A DNA stretch of 64,000 bases from Pseudophaeobacter profundi (lineage in GTDB: Bacteria; Pseudomonadota; Alphaproteobacteria; Rhodobacterales; Rhodobacteraceae), in NCBI RefSeq assembly GCF_029697505.1, contig NZ_JARJEF010000002.1, positions 62,001 to 126,000 of the forward strand. Reading direction: 5' to 3'. Every line of letters starts with the position of its first letter. The stretch's first letter is position 1. The translations under genes were made by a program, and so were the position numbers. Below, in pieces: positions 10,642-19,281 of the stretch. The notes beneath the pieces are model-generated. The model saw only the letters and a list, made by a program, of their open reading frames with translations. It did not search any database and was not told where the DNA came from.

Positions 10642-12237
10642 CTAGCCCATGCTCTGGATCAGCAATTGCGCCTCATAGCTGCGCAGGGCAGGGCGTGCGG
10701 CCGCGCCATAGTTTGGCATTTGGTCCGTTTCCCGGTTGCTCTGCAGCTCAGGGAACAGGGAAAACAGCTCTGCCTGGGTTTCAGCGTCAAAGCCCTCGGT
10801 GGTTTGCGGCCCGGGATGGTAGCTTTCGCTGAGTACACCATGGGCTGTCAGGATTTCGTGCTGGTCAAACAGCAGATGGTAATATGCCACCTGGTCCTGG
10901 CGCAGATCAGGGCGAATGCTGGCGTCATTGATCAGATCCTTGGCCTTGACCAAGACCTCGGCTTCGCCAAACAACAGCTCCGCCAGCGCGCCGGTGACCA
11001 GCATCCGATGATTGGGAGAAACCCACAGATCGGAACTTGCCCCCAGTTGTCCCTTGGCAAAACGGATTGGCGCGGTCTTTGGTGTCACCTGTACCTGGCT
11101 GTGGCCGATCCAGCGCAGGGGCTGAAACCCGTGATCCTGGGTCAGGATCCGCATGCCCGCGCGCAGCGTTTCAATCGCAATGGGGCCTTTATCGGTTTCG
11201 ATCAGGGTACCGCCGACAAAGCAGGCCTGGGCCTGATTTATTTCAATCAGTGCGGTATCTGTATCGCCACTGTCGTTTTCGACGGTATAGTTGAAATAGC
11301 TGGTTTCATCATCACCATCAGATAGCACCTCTAGGGTGCCATCAGGGTTCAGAGTGATCTGTTGTCCTGTGGCGAGCGTGACGGTATCGCCTGCGGTGAC
11401 AGCAACATCATTGATATGGGTGATGGTCAGAACACCGCCAGTGGTATTGCTGTCATTTGACAGGACATCCAATGTTTTCGATGTGTTAAGGCCGATATCT
11501 ACAGTGTCGTCCATGGCGACAAATGCGGTCTGCACCGATCCGCCTGCCACCATGAGGTTGGTATCATAGCTGCTGTCAGCGACATCGGCGACACCAATCT
11601 TCAGGGTGTTGATCTCGCCGACGTTGACCGGGGCGGTAAATGTCAGGGTGACGGTAAACCCGTCCATTTCGGTGTTATACTGATCGCCCGTATTGTCGAC
11701 ATAGATATTTTCAGTATCGTTCTGGTTGATATTCCCGATCGAGGCAGAGCCATCGCCAATGGTGACCTCGGCCTGTACGCCGTTGATCCAGACACCAACC
11801 ACATCATTGTATTGCGAGCTCGAAAACTCTGGGTATTCTTCGGACGAAAGCACAAAGTCCAGTGTCAGGACATCCCCGTCCGGGATGAACTCGATCTCCA
11901 TGAACGAGGCATCATAGGTGCTGGTTCCGGCAAGGGCGTTAAAATCGCTATCGCTATTGGCGCCGCTGGTGTTGCTGCTGGTATTGCCTGACGTGTTGGT
12001 GTTGCTGGTGCCGGAACTGTTGGTGAAATCCTTAACATAGCCTGTGGAAAGGATAACACCACTGTCCGACGGGGCCACGCCTGCGACGGTGGTATCCGCG
12101 CCGGAATAGATCCCGGAAGAGGCCGCATCGCCGGAATAGCTGGCAGAGACGATCGTAGTACCATCGCCAAAGATCTCTTCCGCCATCTGTGAGGCGGTCG
12201 CAGAGGTGTTGATATCAAGTTCTGTCGCGGTGGCCAT
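10642..12237 (-). CDS. Choice-of-anchor L and Hint domain secreted protein
   Basis: A 531-residue acidic protein. Residues 1 to about 225 match the choice-of-anchor L pattern: an A-x-x-M-A-E-E-I-F-G opening, then GVILSTG, then a Ser/Thr/Asn-rich stretch and LDFVLSSEEYPEF. Residues about 230-335 look like a cadherin/VCBS-type beta domain ending YTVENDSGDTDTALIEI. From C339 (CFVGGTLIET) a Hint domain follows, with VSPNHRMLV and DQHEILTAHG. Hint domains perform self-cleavage or splicing chemistry, with this Cys as first nucleophile. There is no Sec signal, so export by a type I system is likely (inference). RTX repeats are absent. A short Ser/Asn repeat near residue 80 is low-complexity. Confidence 0.85.
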   Translation of the reverse strand: MATATELDINTSATASQMAEEIFGDGTTIVSASYSGDAASSGIYSGADTTVAGVAPSDSGVILSTGYVKDFTNSSGTSNTNTSGNTSSNTSGANSDSDFNALAGTSTYDASFMEIEFIPDGDVLTLDFVLSSEEYPEFSSSQYNDVVGVWINGVQAEVTIGDGSASIGNINQNDTENIYVDNTGDQYNTEMDGFTVTLTFTAPVNVGEINTLKIGVADVADSSYDTNLMVAGGSVQTAFVAMDDTVDIGLNTSKTLDVLSNDSNTTGGVLTITHINDVAVTAGDTVTLATGQQITLNPDGTLEVLSDGDDETSYFNYTVENDSGDTDTALIEINQAQACFVGGTLIETDKGPIAIETLRAGMRILTQDHGFQPLRWIGHSQVQVTPKTAPIRFAKGQLGASSDLWVSPNHRMLVTGALAELLFGEAEVLVKAKDLINDASIRPDLRQDQVAYYHLLFDQHEILTAHGVLSESYHPGPQTTEGFDAETQAELFSLFPELQSNRETDQMPNYGAAARPALRSYEAQLLIQSMG

Positions 12238-12574
12238 GAGAGATCCTGCACTCTGATTTGGCCACGTTTAGCAGTGGCCTTTGTGCAAGTATCATCGCGA
12301 ACTTGGGCGGGAATATGGTGCAGCCGTGCAGATTTCCAGAATTTTCAACTAATTTGACAAGATCTGGTTGCAATCGTGGACAGCTGCTGGGCTGGCTTGC
12401 GGGTGGCATCGGCCCGGAGTGGCGTCCAGAAGGGCGCGCAGGTCCGGGCCGGTTCCACACGTTGCAGGGACGTTAGCGCCTGTCTCGTTCATTTACAGTC
12501 ACGAGACAGGCTCTAGTCATTTATCTTGCATGTCTTGAGGCGAAAACCCTGTGCCTAATTTTGCGCAACATGCT
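12238..12574. other. Intergenic stretch with one hairpin
   Basis: About 340 bases between the Hint gene start and the mmsB stop. It must hold the Hint-gene promoter. An 11-base perfect stem with a 12-base loop lies at 12478-12511 (GCCTGTCTCGT / ACGAGACAGGC), without a T-run. It could be a weak end signal for the mms transcript or an operator. No convincing gene was seen. Confidence 0.5.
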
Positions 12575-13447
12575 CTAGCTGTGGCTGCGTTTTTCAAAGC
12601 GCGGCAACATGGCCGAGAAATCCATACCTTCGCCGCCTTCGGTCTCGACAAACTGGGTGTAGAGCGCCTGGGCCAGCTCTCCCATTGGGGTGTCGGCATC
12701 AGCGCTGGCAGCTGCCTGCTGGCTGAGGCGCAGATCTTTCAGCATCAGTTCGGCGGCGAAGCCAGGTTTGTAATCGTTGTCGGCGGGCGATTGCGGGCCG
12801 ACACCGGGGGCCGGGCAATAGGCATTCATGCTCCAGGAATAGCCCGAAGAGGTGGAAACCACATCAAACATCTTTTGCCGATCCAGCCCCAGTTTGTCAG
12901 CCAGGGCAAAGGCTTCACAGGTAGCAAGCATGGTAACGCCCAGGATCATATTGTTACAGATCTTGGCCGACTGGCCCGCGCCGGCCTCACCGCAATGCAC
13001 TGCCTTCTGGCCCATGATGGCAAAGAGAGGTTCTGCATTCGCAAAGGCTGCCGCACTGCCACCGGCCATAAAGGTCAGGGTGCCACCTGCCGCGCCGCCA
13101 ACACCGCCGGAAACGGGCGCATCGACAAACAACAGATCCGCAGCGGCGGCCTGCTGGGCAACGGCACGCGCCGAGTCCACATCCACGGTAGAGCAATCCA
13201 CCAGGGTGGCTCCGGCGGTCATGGCGGGCAGGATTTCGTCTGCAACCGCACGCAGGATCTTGCCGTTGGGCAGCATGGTGATGACCACGTCAGCGCCAGT
13301 GGCGGCCTCAGCGCCCGAGGCCGCCATGGTAACACCCTCGATGGCGACATCTGCCATGTCAAAGCCGGTGACCACATGGCCTGCGGCAGCCAAGTTCGCG
13401 GCCATGGGGCCACCCATATTGCCAAGGCCGATAAATCCGATGTTCAT
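12575..13447 (-). CDS. mmsB: 3-hydroxyisobutyrate dehydrogenase
   Basis: Oxidises 3-hydroxyisobutyrate to methylmalonate semialdehyde with NAD in valine breakdown. The 290-residue length fits. The NAD site is at the very N-terminus (IGFIGLGNMGGPMAANL), the substrate-binding motif is FVDAPVSGGVGGA, and the catalytic lysine region is AGAGQSAKICNNMI. It is the last gene of a cluster on this strand. Its ATG overlaps the stop of the hydrolase gene (13444-13447, ATGA), indicating translational coupling. Together with the hydrolase, the dehydrogenase at 14534 and mmsA it covers most steps from isobutyryl-CoA to propionyl-CoA. Identification is firm from family motifs and context. Confidence 0.94.
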   Translation of the reverse strand: MNIGFIGLGNMGGPMAANLAAAGHVVTGFDMADVAIEGVTMAASGAEAATGADVVITMLPNGKILRAVADEILPAMTAGATLVDCSTVDVDSARAVAQQAAAADLLFVDAPVSGGVGGAAGGTLTFMAGGSAAAFANAEPLFAIMGQKAVHCGEAGAGQSAKICNNMILGVTMLATCEAFALADKLGLDRQKMFDVVSTSSGYSWSMNAYCPAPGVGPQSPADNDYKPGFAAELMLKDLRLSQQAAASADADTPMGELAQALYTQFVETEGGEGMDFSAMLPRFEKRSHS

Positions 13448-14490
13448 GTGTTTTCCTCCTCAAAAACCAGCGCATCCGCACCCAGAGGCATCAGCATCTG
13501 GCTGACGGCACTGGCGGGGACCTCCTGCGCTGCATATTTCCATTTGGGTTGGCGGTCCTTGTCAATGATCTGGGCCCTGATCCCTTCTAGGAAATCGCCT
13601 TTTTCCATCGACCGGTAAGTGTAGCGGTATTCGTTCTTCAGGGCTTTGCGAATACCCAGCTGACTGCCGCGCAGCCGGTGTAGCAATTCAACCGTGCAGG
13701 CCATGGCCAGCGGTGCATTGCGCCCCATTGTCCGCAGCGTGGTTTCGGCAAAATCGCTTTCATCCGCCCTGAGAACGGTCAGGATATCGGTCAGGGTTTC
13801 ACCAGCAAAGCAGCGATCGATATCGGCCTGCAGCGGCTCCAGCGTGCCAGCGGGCGGTTTTTGCGCGGCAAATTCCAGTATCTGTGGATCGCCATCGCGC
13901 TCCAGCCCGGAAATGAGAACCGGCCAGAAGCTTTCGGGGATATAGTGATCGGCAAAGCCGGCATAGATCGCATCGGCGGCCTTCATTCGGCTGGCGGTGG
14001 TGCCAAGATATTCGCCCAGACGCCCGGGTGCCAGCGCCAGCATCAAGGTGCCGCCCACATCGGGGATCAGGCCAATGCCGACCTCGGGCATGGCAATCTG
14101 GCTGCTGTCGCCCACCACCCGGTGGGTGCCATGACAGCCGATACCGACGCCGCCGCCCATGGTGAACCCCTGCAGGAAGCTGACCACCGGTTTGGGGTAT
14201 TCAAAGATATAGGCGTTCAGGCGGTATTCATCGCGCCAGAACTTGCGACCATAGGCATAATCGCCCGCTGTGCCGGTGTCATAGAGTTCAGCAATATCGC
14301 CGCCGGCGCAAAAGGCCTTCTCGCCCTCGGCATCTATCACCACCAGCTTTACGGCGTCGTCCCCAGCCCAGGCGCGCATGGCTGCGTCTATGGCCATGCA
14401 CATATCATAGGACAGCGCATTCAGCGCCGCGCCACGGGTCAGGGTGATGCGACCGGCCTGACCGGTCACACGAATATTGATATCGCTCAT
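13444..14490 (-). CDS. 3-hydroxyisobutyryl-CoA hydrolase (enoyl-CoA hydratase/isomerase family)
   Basis: A 348-residue crotonase-fold protein of the ECH_2 type, longer than simple hydratases. The oxyanion-hole segment is FCAGGDIAELYD (residues about 61-72), then GFTMGGGVGIGCHGTHRV and MPEVGIGLIPDVGG, the last containing the catalytic Glu/Asp typical of hydrolases acting on 3-hydroxyisobutyryl-CoA. The C-terminal third is the helical extension special to this subfamily. It overlaps mmsB by four bases. In valine catabolism it releases CoA before MmsB oxidises the free acid. A general enoyl-CoA hydratase is the alternative reading, but length and neighbours favour the hydrolase. Confidence 0.9.
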   Translation of the reverse strand: MSDINIRVTGQAGRITLTRGAALNALSYDMCMAIDAAMRAWAGDDAVKLVVIDAEGEKAFCAGGDIAELYDTGTAGDYAYGRKFWRDEYRLNAYIFEYPKPVVSFLQGFTMGGGVGIGCHGTHRVVGDSSQIAMPEVGIGLIPDVGGTLMLALAPGRLGEYLGTTASRMKAADAIYAGFADHYIPESFWPVLISGLERDGDPQILEFAAQKPPAGTLEPLQADIDRCFAGETLTDILTVLRADESDFAETTLRTMGRNAPLAMACTVELLHRLRGSQLGIRKALKNEYRYTYRSMEKGDFLEGIRAQIIDKDRQPKWKYAAQEVPASAVSQMLMPLGADALVFEEENT

Positions 14491-14533
14491 ATTGTCCTCG
14501 CAGTTGGCCCTGTGGGCTTGCGTTTTAGCGCGT

Positions 14534-15679
14534 TCAGGCGTGTTCGGCCAGCAGATGGCGTGCGACGATCACCCGCATGATCTCATTGGTGCCTTCAAGG
14601 ATCTGATGCACCCGCAGATCGCGGACCAGTTTTTCGATGCCATAATCTGCCAAGTAGCCATAGCCGCCATGCAGCTGCAGACACTGATCGACGATCTTTG
14701 ACCCGGCCTCGGTGACGAATTTCTTGGCCATGGCGCAGTGTTTGCTGGCATCCGGCGCGCCCTGGTCCAGTTTCCAGGCGGCCTGACGCAGGAAGACACG
14801 CGCGGCCTGCAGCTCGATTTCCATATCCGCAAGGCGGAACTGCAGCCCCTGGAACTGGTCGATGCTTTTGCCAAAGGCCTTACGTTCTGACATATATTGC
14901 AGTGTCAGGTTCAGCGCGGTCTGTGCGGCGCCCAGCGAACAGGACGAGATATTCAGCCGTCCGCCGTCCAGGCCCATCATGGCGTATTTGAATCCCTTGC
15001 CTTCTTCGCCGACCAGGTTGTTGGCCGGGATCTTGCAATCGTCAAACTGCACCTGCGCTGTGGGTTGGCTTTTCCAGCCCATCTTGTCTTCCAGCCCACC
15101 AAAGGACAGGCCCGGCGTGCCGTCTTCGACATAGACGGTGGAAATCCCCTTGGGGCCGTCTTCGCCGGTGCGCACCATGCAGACATAGGCGTCGGAATAG
15201 CCGCCGCCCGAGATAAAGGCCTTGTTGCCGTTCAGCGTGTAGCCTTCATTTGTCTTGTCAGCGCGGGTCTTCAATGCTGCGGCGTCCGAACCCGATCCCG
15301 GTTCGGTCAGGCAGTAGCTGAGCACGGTGTTGAGCGAGAGAACATCCGGCATGATCCGCGCCTTCATCTCGTCGCTGGCAAAGCTGTCCAGCATCTTGGC
15401 GCACATGTTATGGATCGACAAAAAGGCCGCGACCGATGGGCAGGCCATCGACAGGGCCTCAAACACCAATGTGGCATCCAGTCGTGACAGAGCCGAGCCG
15501 CCAGTTTCTTCGCTGACATATAGCCCGCCAAAACCCAGCTCTCCGACGCGCGGCCAAAGCTCTTTTGGAATGGTGCCCTCAGATTCCCACTGACGTGCAA
15601 AAGGCGCGATGTTTTCCTGGCCAAATGCGTGAGCCATATCAAAAATCGCGGTCTGTTCCTCGGTCAAAGCAAAATCCAC
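14534..15679 (-). CDS. Isobutyryl-CoA dehydrogenase-like acyl-CoA dehydrogenase
   Basis: An FAD-dependent acyl-CoA dehydrogenase of 381 residues that introduces the alpha-beta double bond and passes electrons to ETF. Visible marks are YCLTEPGSGSDAAAL in the flavin/substrate region, GFKYAMMGLDGGRLNIS, QLHGGYGYLADYGIEKLVRD, and the catalytic Glu in QILEGTNEIMR near the C-terminus. Its place next to the 3-hydroxyisobutyryl-CoA hydrolase and mmsB makes branched-chain isobutyryl-CoA the likely substrate. There are 43 bases between its stop and the hydrolase start. Other short branched acyl-CoA substrates remain possible. A separate crotonase for the methacrylyl-CoA hydration step is not in this cluster. 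Confidence 0.9.
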   Translation of the reverse strand: MDFALTEEQTAIFDMAHAFGQENIAPFARQWESEGTIPKELWPRVGELGFGGLYVSEETGGSALSRLDATLVFEALSMACPSVAAFLSIHNMCAKMLDSFASDEMKARIMPDVLSLNTVLSYCLTEPGSGSDAAALKTRADKTNEGYTLNGNKAFISGGGYSDAYVCMVRTGEDGPKGISTVYVEDGTPGLSFGGLEDKMGWKSQPTAQVQFDDCKIPANNLVGEEGKGFKYAMMGLDGGRLNISSCSLGAAQTALNLTLQYMSERKAFGKSIDQFQGLQFRLADMEIELQAARVFLRQAAWKLDQGAPDASKHCAMAKKFVTEAGSKIVDQCLQLHGGYGYLADYGIEKLVRDLRVHQILEGTNEIMRVIVARHLLAEHA

Positions 15680-15810
15680 GTCATGTCCTCCCTGGCGCGT
15701 ATGAATTGAACGGTTGTTTATTTAATACCCGCCCTCAGCCACAAGAGCAAGCAGCGCGCACGCAAAGCGGTGCTGCAAGAATATGGCTGCGCCGCTGGCC
15801 CAGATAGGCA

Positions 15811-15843
15811 AAAGCCGCGCCTTCCAGTGGAGGGCACGGCTTT
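15811..15843 (-). terminator. Terminator after the L,D-transpeptidase gene
   Basis: A 15-base stem (15811-15825 with 15829-15843, one mismatch, one G-T pair) has a three-base loop. On the minus strand it is followed by a short T-run. It lies between the transpeptidase stop and the acyl-CoA dehydrogenase start, so the two genes are probably separate transcripts. Confidence 0.7.
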
Positions 15844-15880
15844 GTCGTGTAAGGCGATGTTGTCTGCGCTATGATATGCG

Positions 15881-16495
15881 CTACAGAATACGCACCTGGG
15901 TGCCGACTTTGACCAATGGGTACAGTTGCTCAACATGTTGATTGTAAAGGCCAATGCATCCGGAGGAGCTTTGGCGCCCGATCTTGCGGGTGTCATGGGT
16001 GCCATGGACCAGATAGGCCGGCCAGCTCAGATACATGGCGCGGGTGCCAAGCGGGTTGCCAGGGCCGCCCTCCATGCGCAGGGGCAGCGAGGGGTCGCGT
16101 TCGCGCATGTTTGCGGTCGGCGTCCAGCTGGGGTTTTGCGCTTTGCGGATCACCTTGGTGTAGCCGCGCTTGGTCAGTTCTTCGGACATGGGGACAGAAG
16201 AGGGATAGAGGCGGTAGGTCTCACCGTCGCCGCCCCAATAGTGAACTGCGCGCGATTCCACATCCGCCAGCAAGCAGCCGATACCCAGTTCATCAAAGTG
16301 GTCTTGCCAGCGTTGCTGCTTGAAGGATGAAATATTGCGCTTCACCGATGGCTGGTTGGAAATTGGCGCCTCAGTCTGGGGAAACGCATCATTGGAGGGC
16401 ACATCACTTGCCTGTGCCCGCAGCAGGCTGGGGGTGGCCAGGGCTGCGCCGAGGCCAAGCAGGGCGGTGCGACGGTGGATTGGTTTTGAAGACAT
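15881..16495 (-). CDS. L,D-transpeptidase (YkuD domain) with twin-arginine-like signal
   Basis: A 204-residue exported enzyme. The N-terminus has two arginines before a hydrophobic stretch (HRRTALLGLGAALA, residues 7-20) and an AQA cleavage site near 30, consistent with Tat or Sec export. The YkuD catalytic motif is complete: H164 in YLVHGTHD and C180 in SSSGCIGLYNQ. Such enzymes form or exchange peptide crosslinks in peptidoglycan, or attach proteins to it, in the periplasm. The gene lies inside the valine catabolic cluster but is bounded by its own terminator and by the mmsA terminator, so it is probably an independent unit. The precise reaction is unknown. Confidence 0.92.
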   Translation of the reverse strand: MSSKPIHRRTALLGLGAALATPSLLRAQASDVPSNDAFPQTEAPISNQPSVKRNISSFKQQRWQDHFDELGIGCLLADVESRAVHYWGGDGETYRLYPSSVPMSEELTKRGYTKVIRKAQNPSWTPTANMRERDPSLPLRMEGGPGNPLGTRAMYLSWPAYLVHGTHDTRKIGRQSSSGCIGLYNQHVEQLYPLVKVGTQVRIL

Positions 16496-16629
16496 GGGAG
16501 GGCTGCTCTGATTGTTATGAATTCACGACATCCATATGGGAAACCGCCACAGTGGTGAAAGGCCCTAGGGCTTCACAATTTCGTTTTTGCGGCAGATCCT
16601 TTTGTCAGGGGCGGGCAAGGTAGACATGA

Positions 16630-16659
16630 AAAGAGCCCCGAAAATTTTCGGGGCTCTTT
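16630..16659 (-). terminator. Perfect 30-base palindromic terminator after mmsA
   Basis: Two perfect 15-base arms centred at 16644/16645 (AAAGAGCCCCGAAAA and its complement). A-rich and T-rich ends on both strands allow it to work in both directions. It most simply ends the mmsA transcript and insulates it from the transpeptidase promoter. Confidence 0.85.
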
Positions 16660-16667
16660 CCTATTTT

Positions 16668-16705
16668 AACTTTAAAGCAGTGCTTTAGTCCATTGCTTTA
16701 AAGTT
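16668..16705. repeat. Nested inverted repeats overlapping the mmsA stop codon
   Basis: AACTTTAAAGCA (16668-16679) and TGCTTTAAAGTT (16694-16705) are perfect 12-base inverted arms around the mmsA 3' end. A second palindrome, TAAAGCA-G-TGCTTTA (16673-16687), shares the left arm. The alternative pairings could fold the 3' end of the mRNA in two ways. Confidence 0.6.
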
Positions 16706-18184
16706 GAATTCGCCGCCTTCGCGGATGCCCGAAGGCCAGCGCGAGGTGATGGTCTTGGTGCGGGTGTAGAATTTGAATGCATCCGGACCGTGCTGGTTGA
16801 GATCGCCAAAGGCGGATTTCTTCCAACCACCAAAGGTGTGGTAGGCCAGTGGCACAGGGATTGGCACGTTGATGCCGATCATGCCGATGTTGATCCGGTT
16901 GGCAAAGTCACGGGCGGTGTCGCCATCGCGGGTATAGATCGCGGTGCCGTTGCCGTATTCGTGATCCATCGCGTACGACAGCGCTTCCTCATAGGTTTCT
17001 GCGCGTACGGTGGACAGCACGGGACCAAAGATTTCCTGCTTGTAGATGTCCATGTCGGTGGTGACATTGTCAAACAGGCTGGGGCCAACAAAGAAGCCAT
17101 CCTCATAGCCCTGCAGGCTGAAGTTACGGCCATCGACAACCAGATCGGCGCCCTGATCAACGCCGGTTTGAACCAGACGCTCGATATTGGCTTTGGCAGC
17201 TGCGGTCACAACCGGGCCGTAATCAACATCATCGCCAGCGGTGTAGGGGCCAACCTTCAGCGTCTCAACACGTGGGATCAGTTTTTCGATCAGCCGATCA
17301 GCCGTCTCTTTGCCGACGGGAACCGCAACCGAAATCGCCATGCAACGTTCGCCAGCCGCGCCGTAGCCGGCACCGATCAGGGCGTCAGCCGCCTGGTCGA
17401 GATCTGCGTCGGGCATGATGATCATGTGGTTCTTGGCGCCGCCAAAGCACTGGACGCGCTTACCCTGGGCACAGCCGGTGCCGTAGATGTATTCGGCGAT
17501 CGGGGTGGAGCCAACAAAGCCAACCGACTGGATGGTGTCGTCAAACAGGATCGCATCCACGGCTTCTTTGTCGCCGTTCACAACCTGGATGATGCCTTTT
17601 GGCAGGCCTGCTTCTTCCAACAGTTCCGCCAGCATCAAAGGTACCGATGGGTCGCGCTCGGATGGTTTCAGGATGAAGGCATTGCCGCAGGCAATGGCTG
17701 GGGCAAACATCCACATGGGGATCATCGCCGGGAAGTTGAACGGGGTGATACCCGCTGTCACACCCAGGGCCTGACGCATGGAATACATGTCGATGCCAGG
17801 GCCGGCGCTATCGGTGAATTCACCCTTCAGCAGCTGTGGCGCGCCAATGCAATATTCCACCACTTCCAGACCGCGCTGAATGTCGCCCTTGGCGTCGGGG
17901 AAGGTCTTGCCATGTTCACGCGACAGGGTTTCCGCCAGCTTGTCCATATCGCGGTTCAGCAGGTCGACGAATTTCATCATCACCCGGGCGCGGCGCTGTG
18001 GGTTCACTTTTTCCCAAGCAGGCTGGGCGGCTGCGGCAACGGCGACGGCCTGGGCCATTTCGTCTTTGCTGGCCAGTGGGCATTTGGCCTGCACTTCGCC
18101 AGTGGCGGGGTTAAACACATCCGAAAAACGGCCGGATGTGCCTTTGACGTGTTCACCGTTGATATAATGGGTGAGCTCTTGCAT
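16685..18184 (-). CDS. mmsA: Methylmalonate-semialdehyde dehydrogenase (CoA-acylating)
   Basis: Converts methylmalonate semialdehyde, NAD and CoA to propionyl-CoA, the last step of the valine pathway encoded here. The 499-residue length matches. The aldehyde dehydrogenase features are GITPFNFPAMIPMWM, the cofactor region GFVGSTPIAEYIY, FGGAKNHMIIMPDADLDQ, and the catalytic cysteine in GAAGERCMAIS (near residue 284). YHTFGGWKKSAFGDLNQHG near the C-terminus is characteristic of MmsA. AGAGGAGG precedes the ATG. A LysR regulator is divergently encoded 144 bases away. An in-frame inverted repeat overlaps its stop and a perfect terminator follows. Identification is firm. Confidence 0.97.
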   Translation of the reverse strand: MQELTHYINGEHVKGTSGRFSDVFNPATGEVQAKCPLASKDEMAQAVAVAAAAQPAWEKVNPQRRARVMMKFVDLLNRDMDKLAETLSREHGKTFPDAKGDIQRGLEVVEYCIGAPQLLKGEFTDSAGPGIDMYSMRQALGVTAGITPFNFPAMIPMWMFAPAIACGNAFILKPSERDPSVPLMLAELLEEAGLPKGIIQVVNGDKEAVDAILFDDTIQSVGFVGSTPIAEYIYGTGCAQGKRVQCFGGAKNHMIIMPDADLDQAADALIGAGYGAAGERCMAISVAVPVGKETADRLIEKLIPRVETLKVGPYTAGDDVDYGPVVTAAAKANIERLVQTGVDQGADLVVDGRNFSLQGYEDGFFVGPSLFDNVTTDMDIYKQEIFGPVLSTVRAETYEEALSYAMDHEYGNGTAIYTRDGDTARDFANRINIGMIGINVPIPVPLAYHTFGGWKKSAFGDLNQHGPDAFKFYTRTKTITSRWPSGIREGGEFNFKAMD

Positions 18185-18328
18185 GAGAAAACCTCCTCTG
18201 GATCAGTTGCGCAAAGCTTAGTCTTGCAAAAAGAGGTGGAAAAGGGGAAAGATTTCAAAGAGGGTTTGCAGGAACGCAAATGGTTAAGGGCGCAAAAGGC
18301 GTCTTCGCAGGCAGAGTGGATCACGTGT

Positions 18329-19225
18329 ATGGATGCTCAATGGGATGATATGAAGGTGTTTTTGGCTGTTGCCCGCGAGGCAAGCCTATCAGGCGCCGGA
18401 CGTATTTTGAAAATGGATCCGGCCACGGTGGGCCGACGTGTTTCCCGCTTTGAGGCGGCGCTAGAGACGCCTTTGTTCGTGAAATCCCCGCAGGGCTATG
18501 CGCTGAGCGCGCCGGGGGACCGCCTGCTGGTCCATGCTGAAGCCGCCGAACAGGCAATGCGGGCCGGAGCCGAGGCGCTGACCGGGCCAAGCGACACCCT
18601 GTCGGGGCAGATCCGTATTGGCGCGCCCGATGGCAGCGCCAATTACATTCTGCCCCAGGTCTGCGCCCAAATCTGCGAAGAGCACCCGGATCTGGATATC
18701 CAGATCGTGGCGCTGCCTCGGGTGATCAACCTCAGCCGCCGCGAGGCCGATATGGCCGTGACTGTCAGCGCGCCCACCGCCGGGCAGCTCTTGGTGCAAA
18801 AGCTGACAGATTACAAATTGCACATGGTCGGATCACATCATTACCTGCGCAAACACCCGCCAATCAAAAAGCTGGAAGACCTGAAGGGTCACAAGATGAT
18901 TGGCTATATACCGGATATGATCTTTGATCAGGAGTTGGACTACCTGAGCAACCTTGGCGTTGAACGGGTGGCGCTGGCGTCGAATTCCGTTTCGGTTCAG
19001 ATCAAACTGGCGGCGCAGGGTACGGCGCTTTGTGTGGCGCATGATTTCTCGTTGCCGGCCCATCGCATGCTGCGCAAGGTGTTGACCGACAAGATCAGCC
19101 TTACCCGCAGTTTTTATCTGGTGCGCCACCAGGGCGATCAGCGCAGCGAGCGGCTCAACCGGTTTGCTCAGGCGCTTACCAAGGGAATCCGCGAAGAGGT
19201 TGCCAGACTCGAGGCCTTGACTTGA
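18329..19225 (+). CDS. LysR-family regulator divergent from mmsA
   Basis: A 298-residue LysR-type regulator starting MDAQWDDMKVFLAVARE. The winged helix-turn-helix is at residues about 5-60 (LSGAGRILKMDPATVGRRVSRFEAAL), and the rest is the two-lobed effector domain. The frame is open far upstream across the mmsA antisense strand (from 16790), but the start at 18329 fits the family exactly. The 144-base gap to mmsA on the other strand is a classic place for autoregulation and control of the target. It probably responds to a valine-pathway intermediate; that is an inference from position. The LysR family assignment is firm. Confidence 0.93.
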   Translation: MDAQWDDMKVFLAVAREASLSGAGRILKMDPATVGRRVSRFEAALETPLFVKSPQGYALSAPGDRLLVHAEAAEQAMRAGAEALTGPSDTLSGQIRIGAPDGSANYILPQVCAQICEEHPDLDIQIVALPRVINLSRREADMAVTVSAPTAGQLLVQKLTDYKLHMVGSHHYLRKHPPIKKLEDLKGHKMIGYIPDMIFDQELDYLSNLGVERVALASNSVSVQIKLAAQGTALCVAHDFSLPAHRMLRKVLTDKISLTRSFYLVRHQGDQRSERLNRFAQALTKGIREEVARLEALT

Positions 19226-19281
19226 CGCGGCGTTGCGGCAACCCTTGGTGATACGCAATAAAATTACCAGAAGGAGCGCAT

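Noticed and set aside
12481-12505. Possible LexA box (GTTCATTTACAGTCA)
   Set aside because: Only the left half matches GTTC; the right half reads GTCA. The sequence is explained by the hairpin loop there.
16790-18328. More than 500 codons open on the plus strand, antisense to mmsA and in frame with the LysR gene
   Set aside because: The mmsA reading on the other strand has full family motifs. The antisense product has no recognisable domain and the LysR start at 18329 is clear. The long frame reflects GC-rich codon bias.
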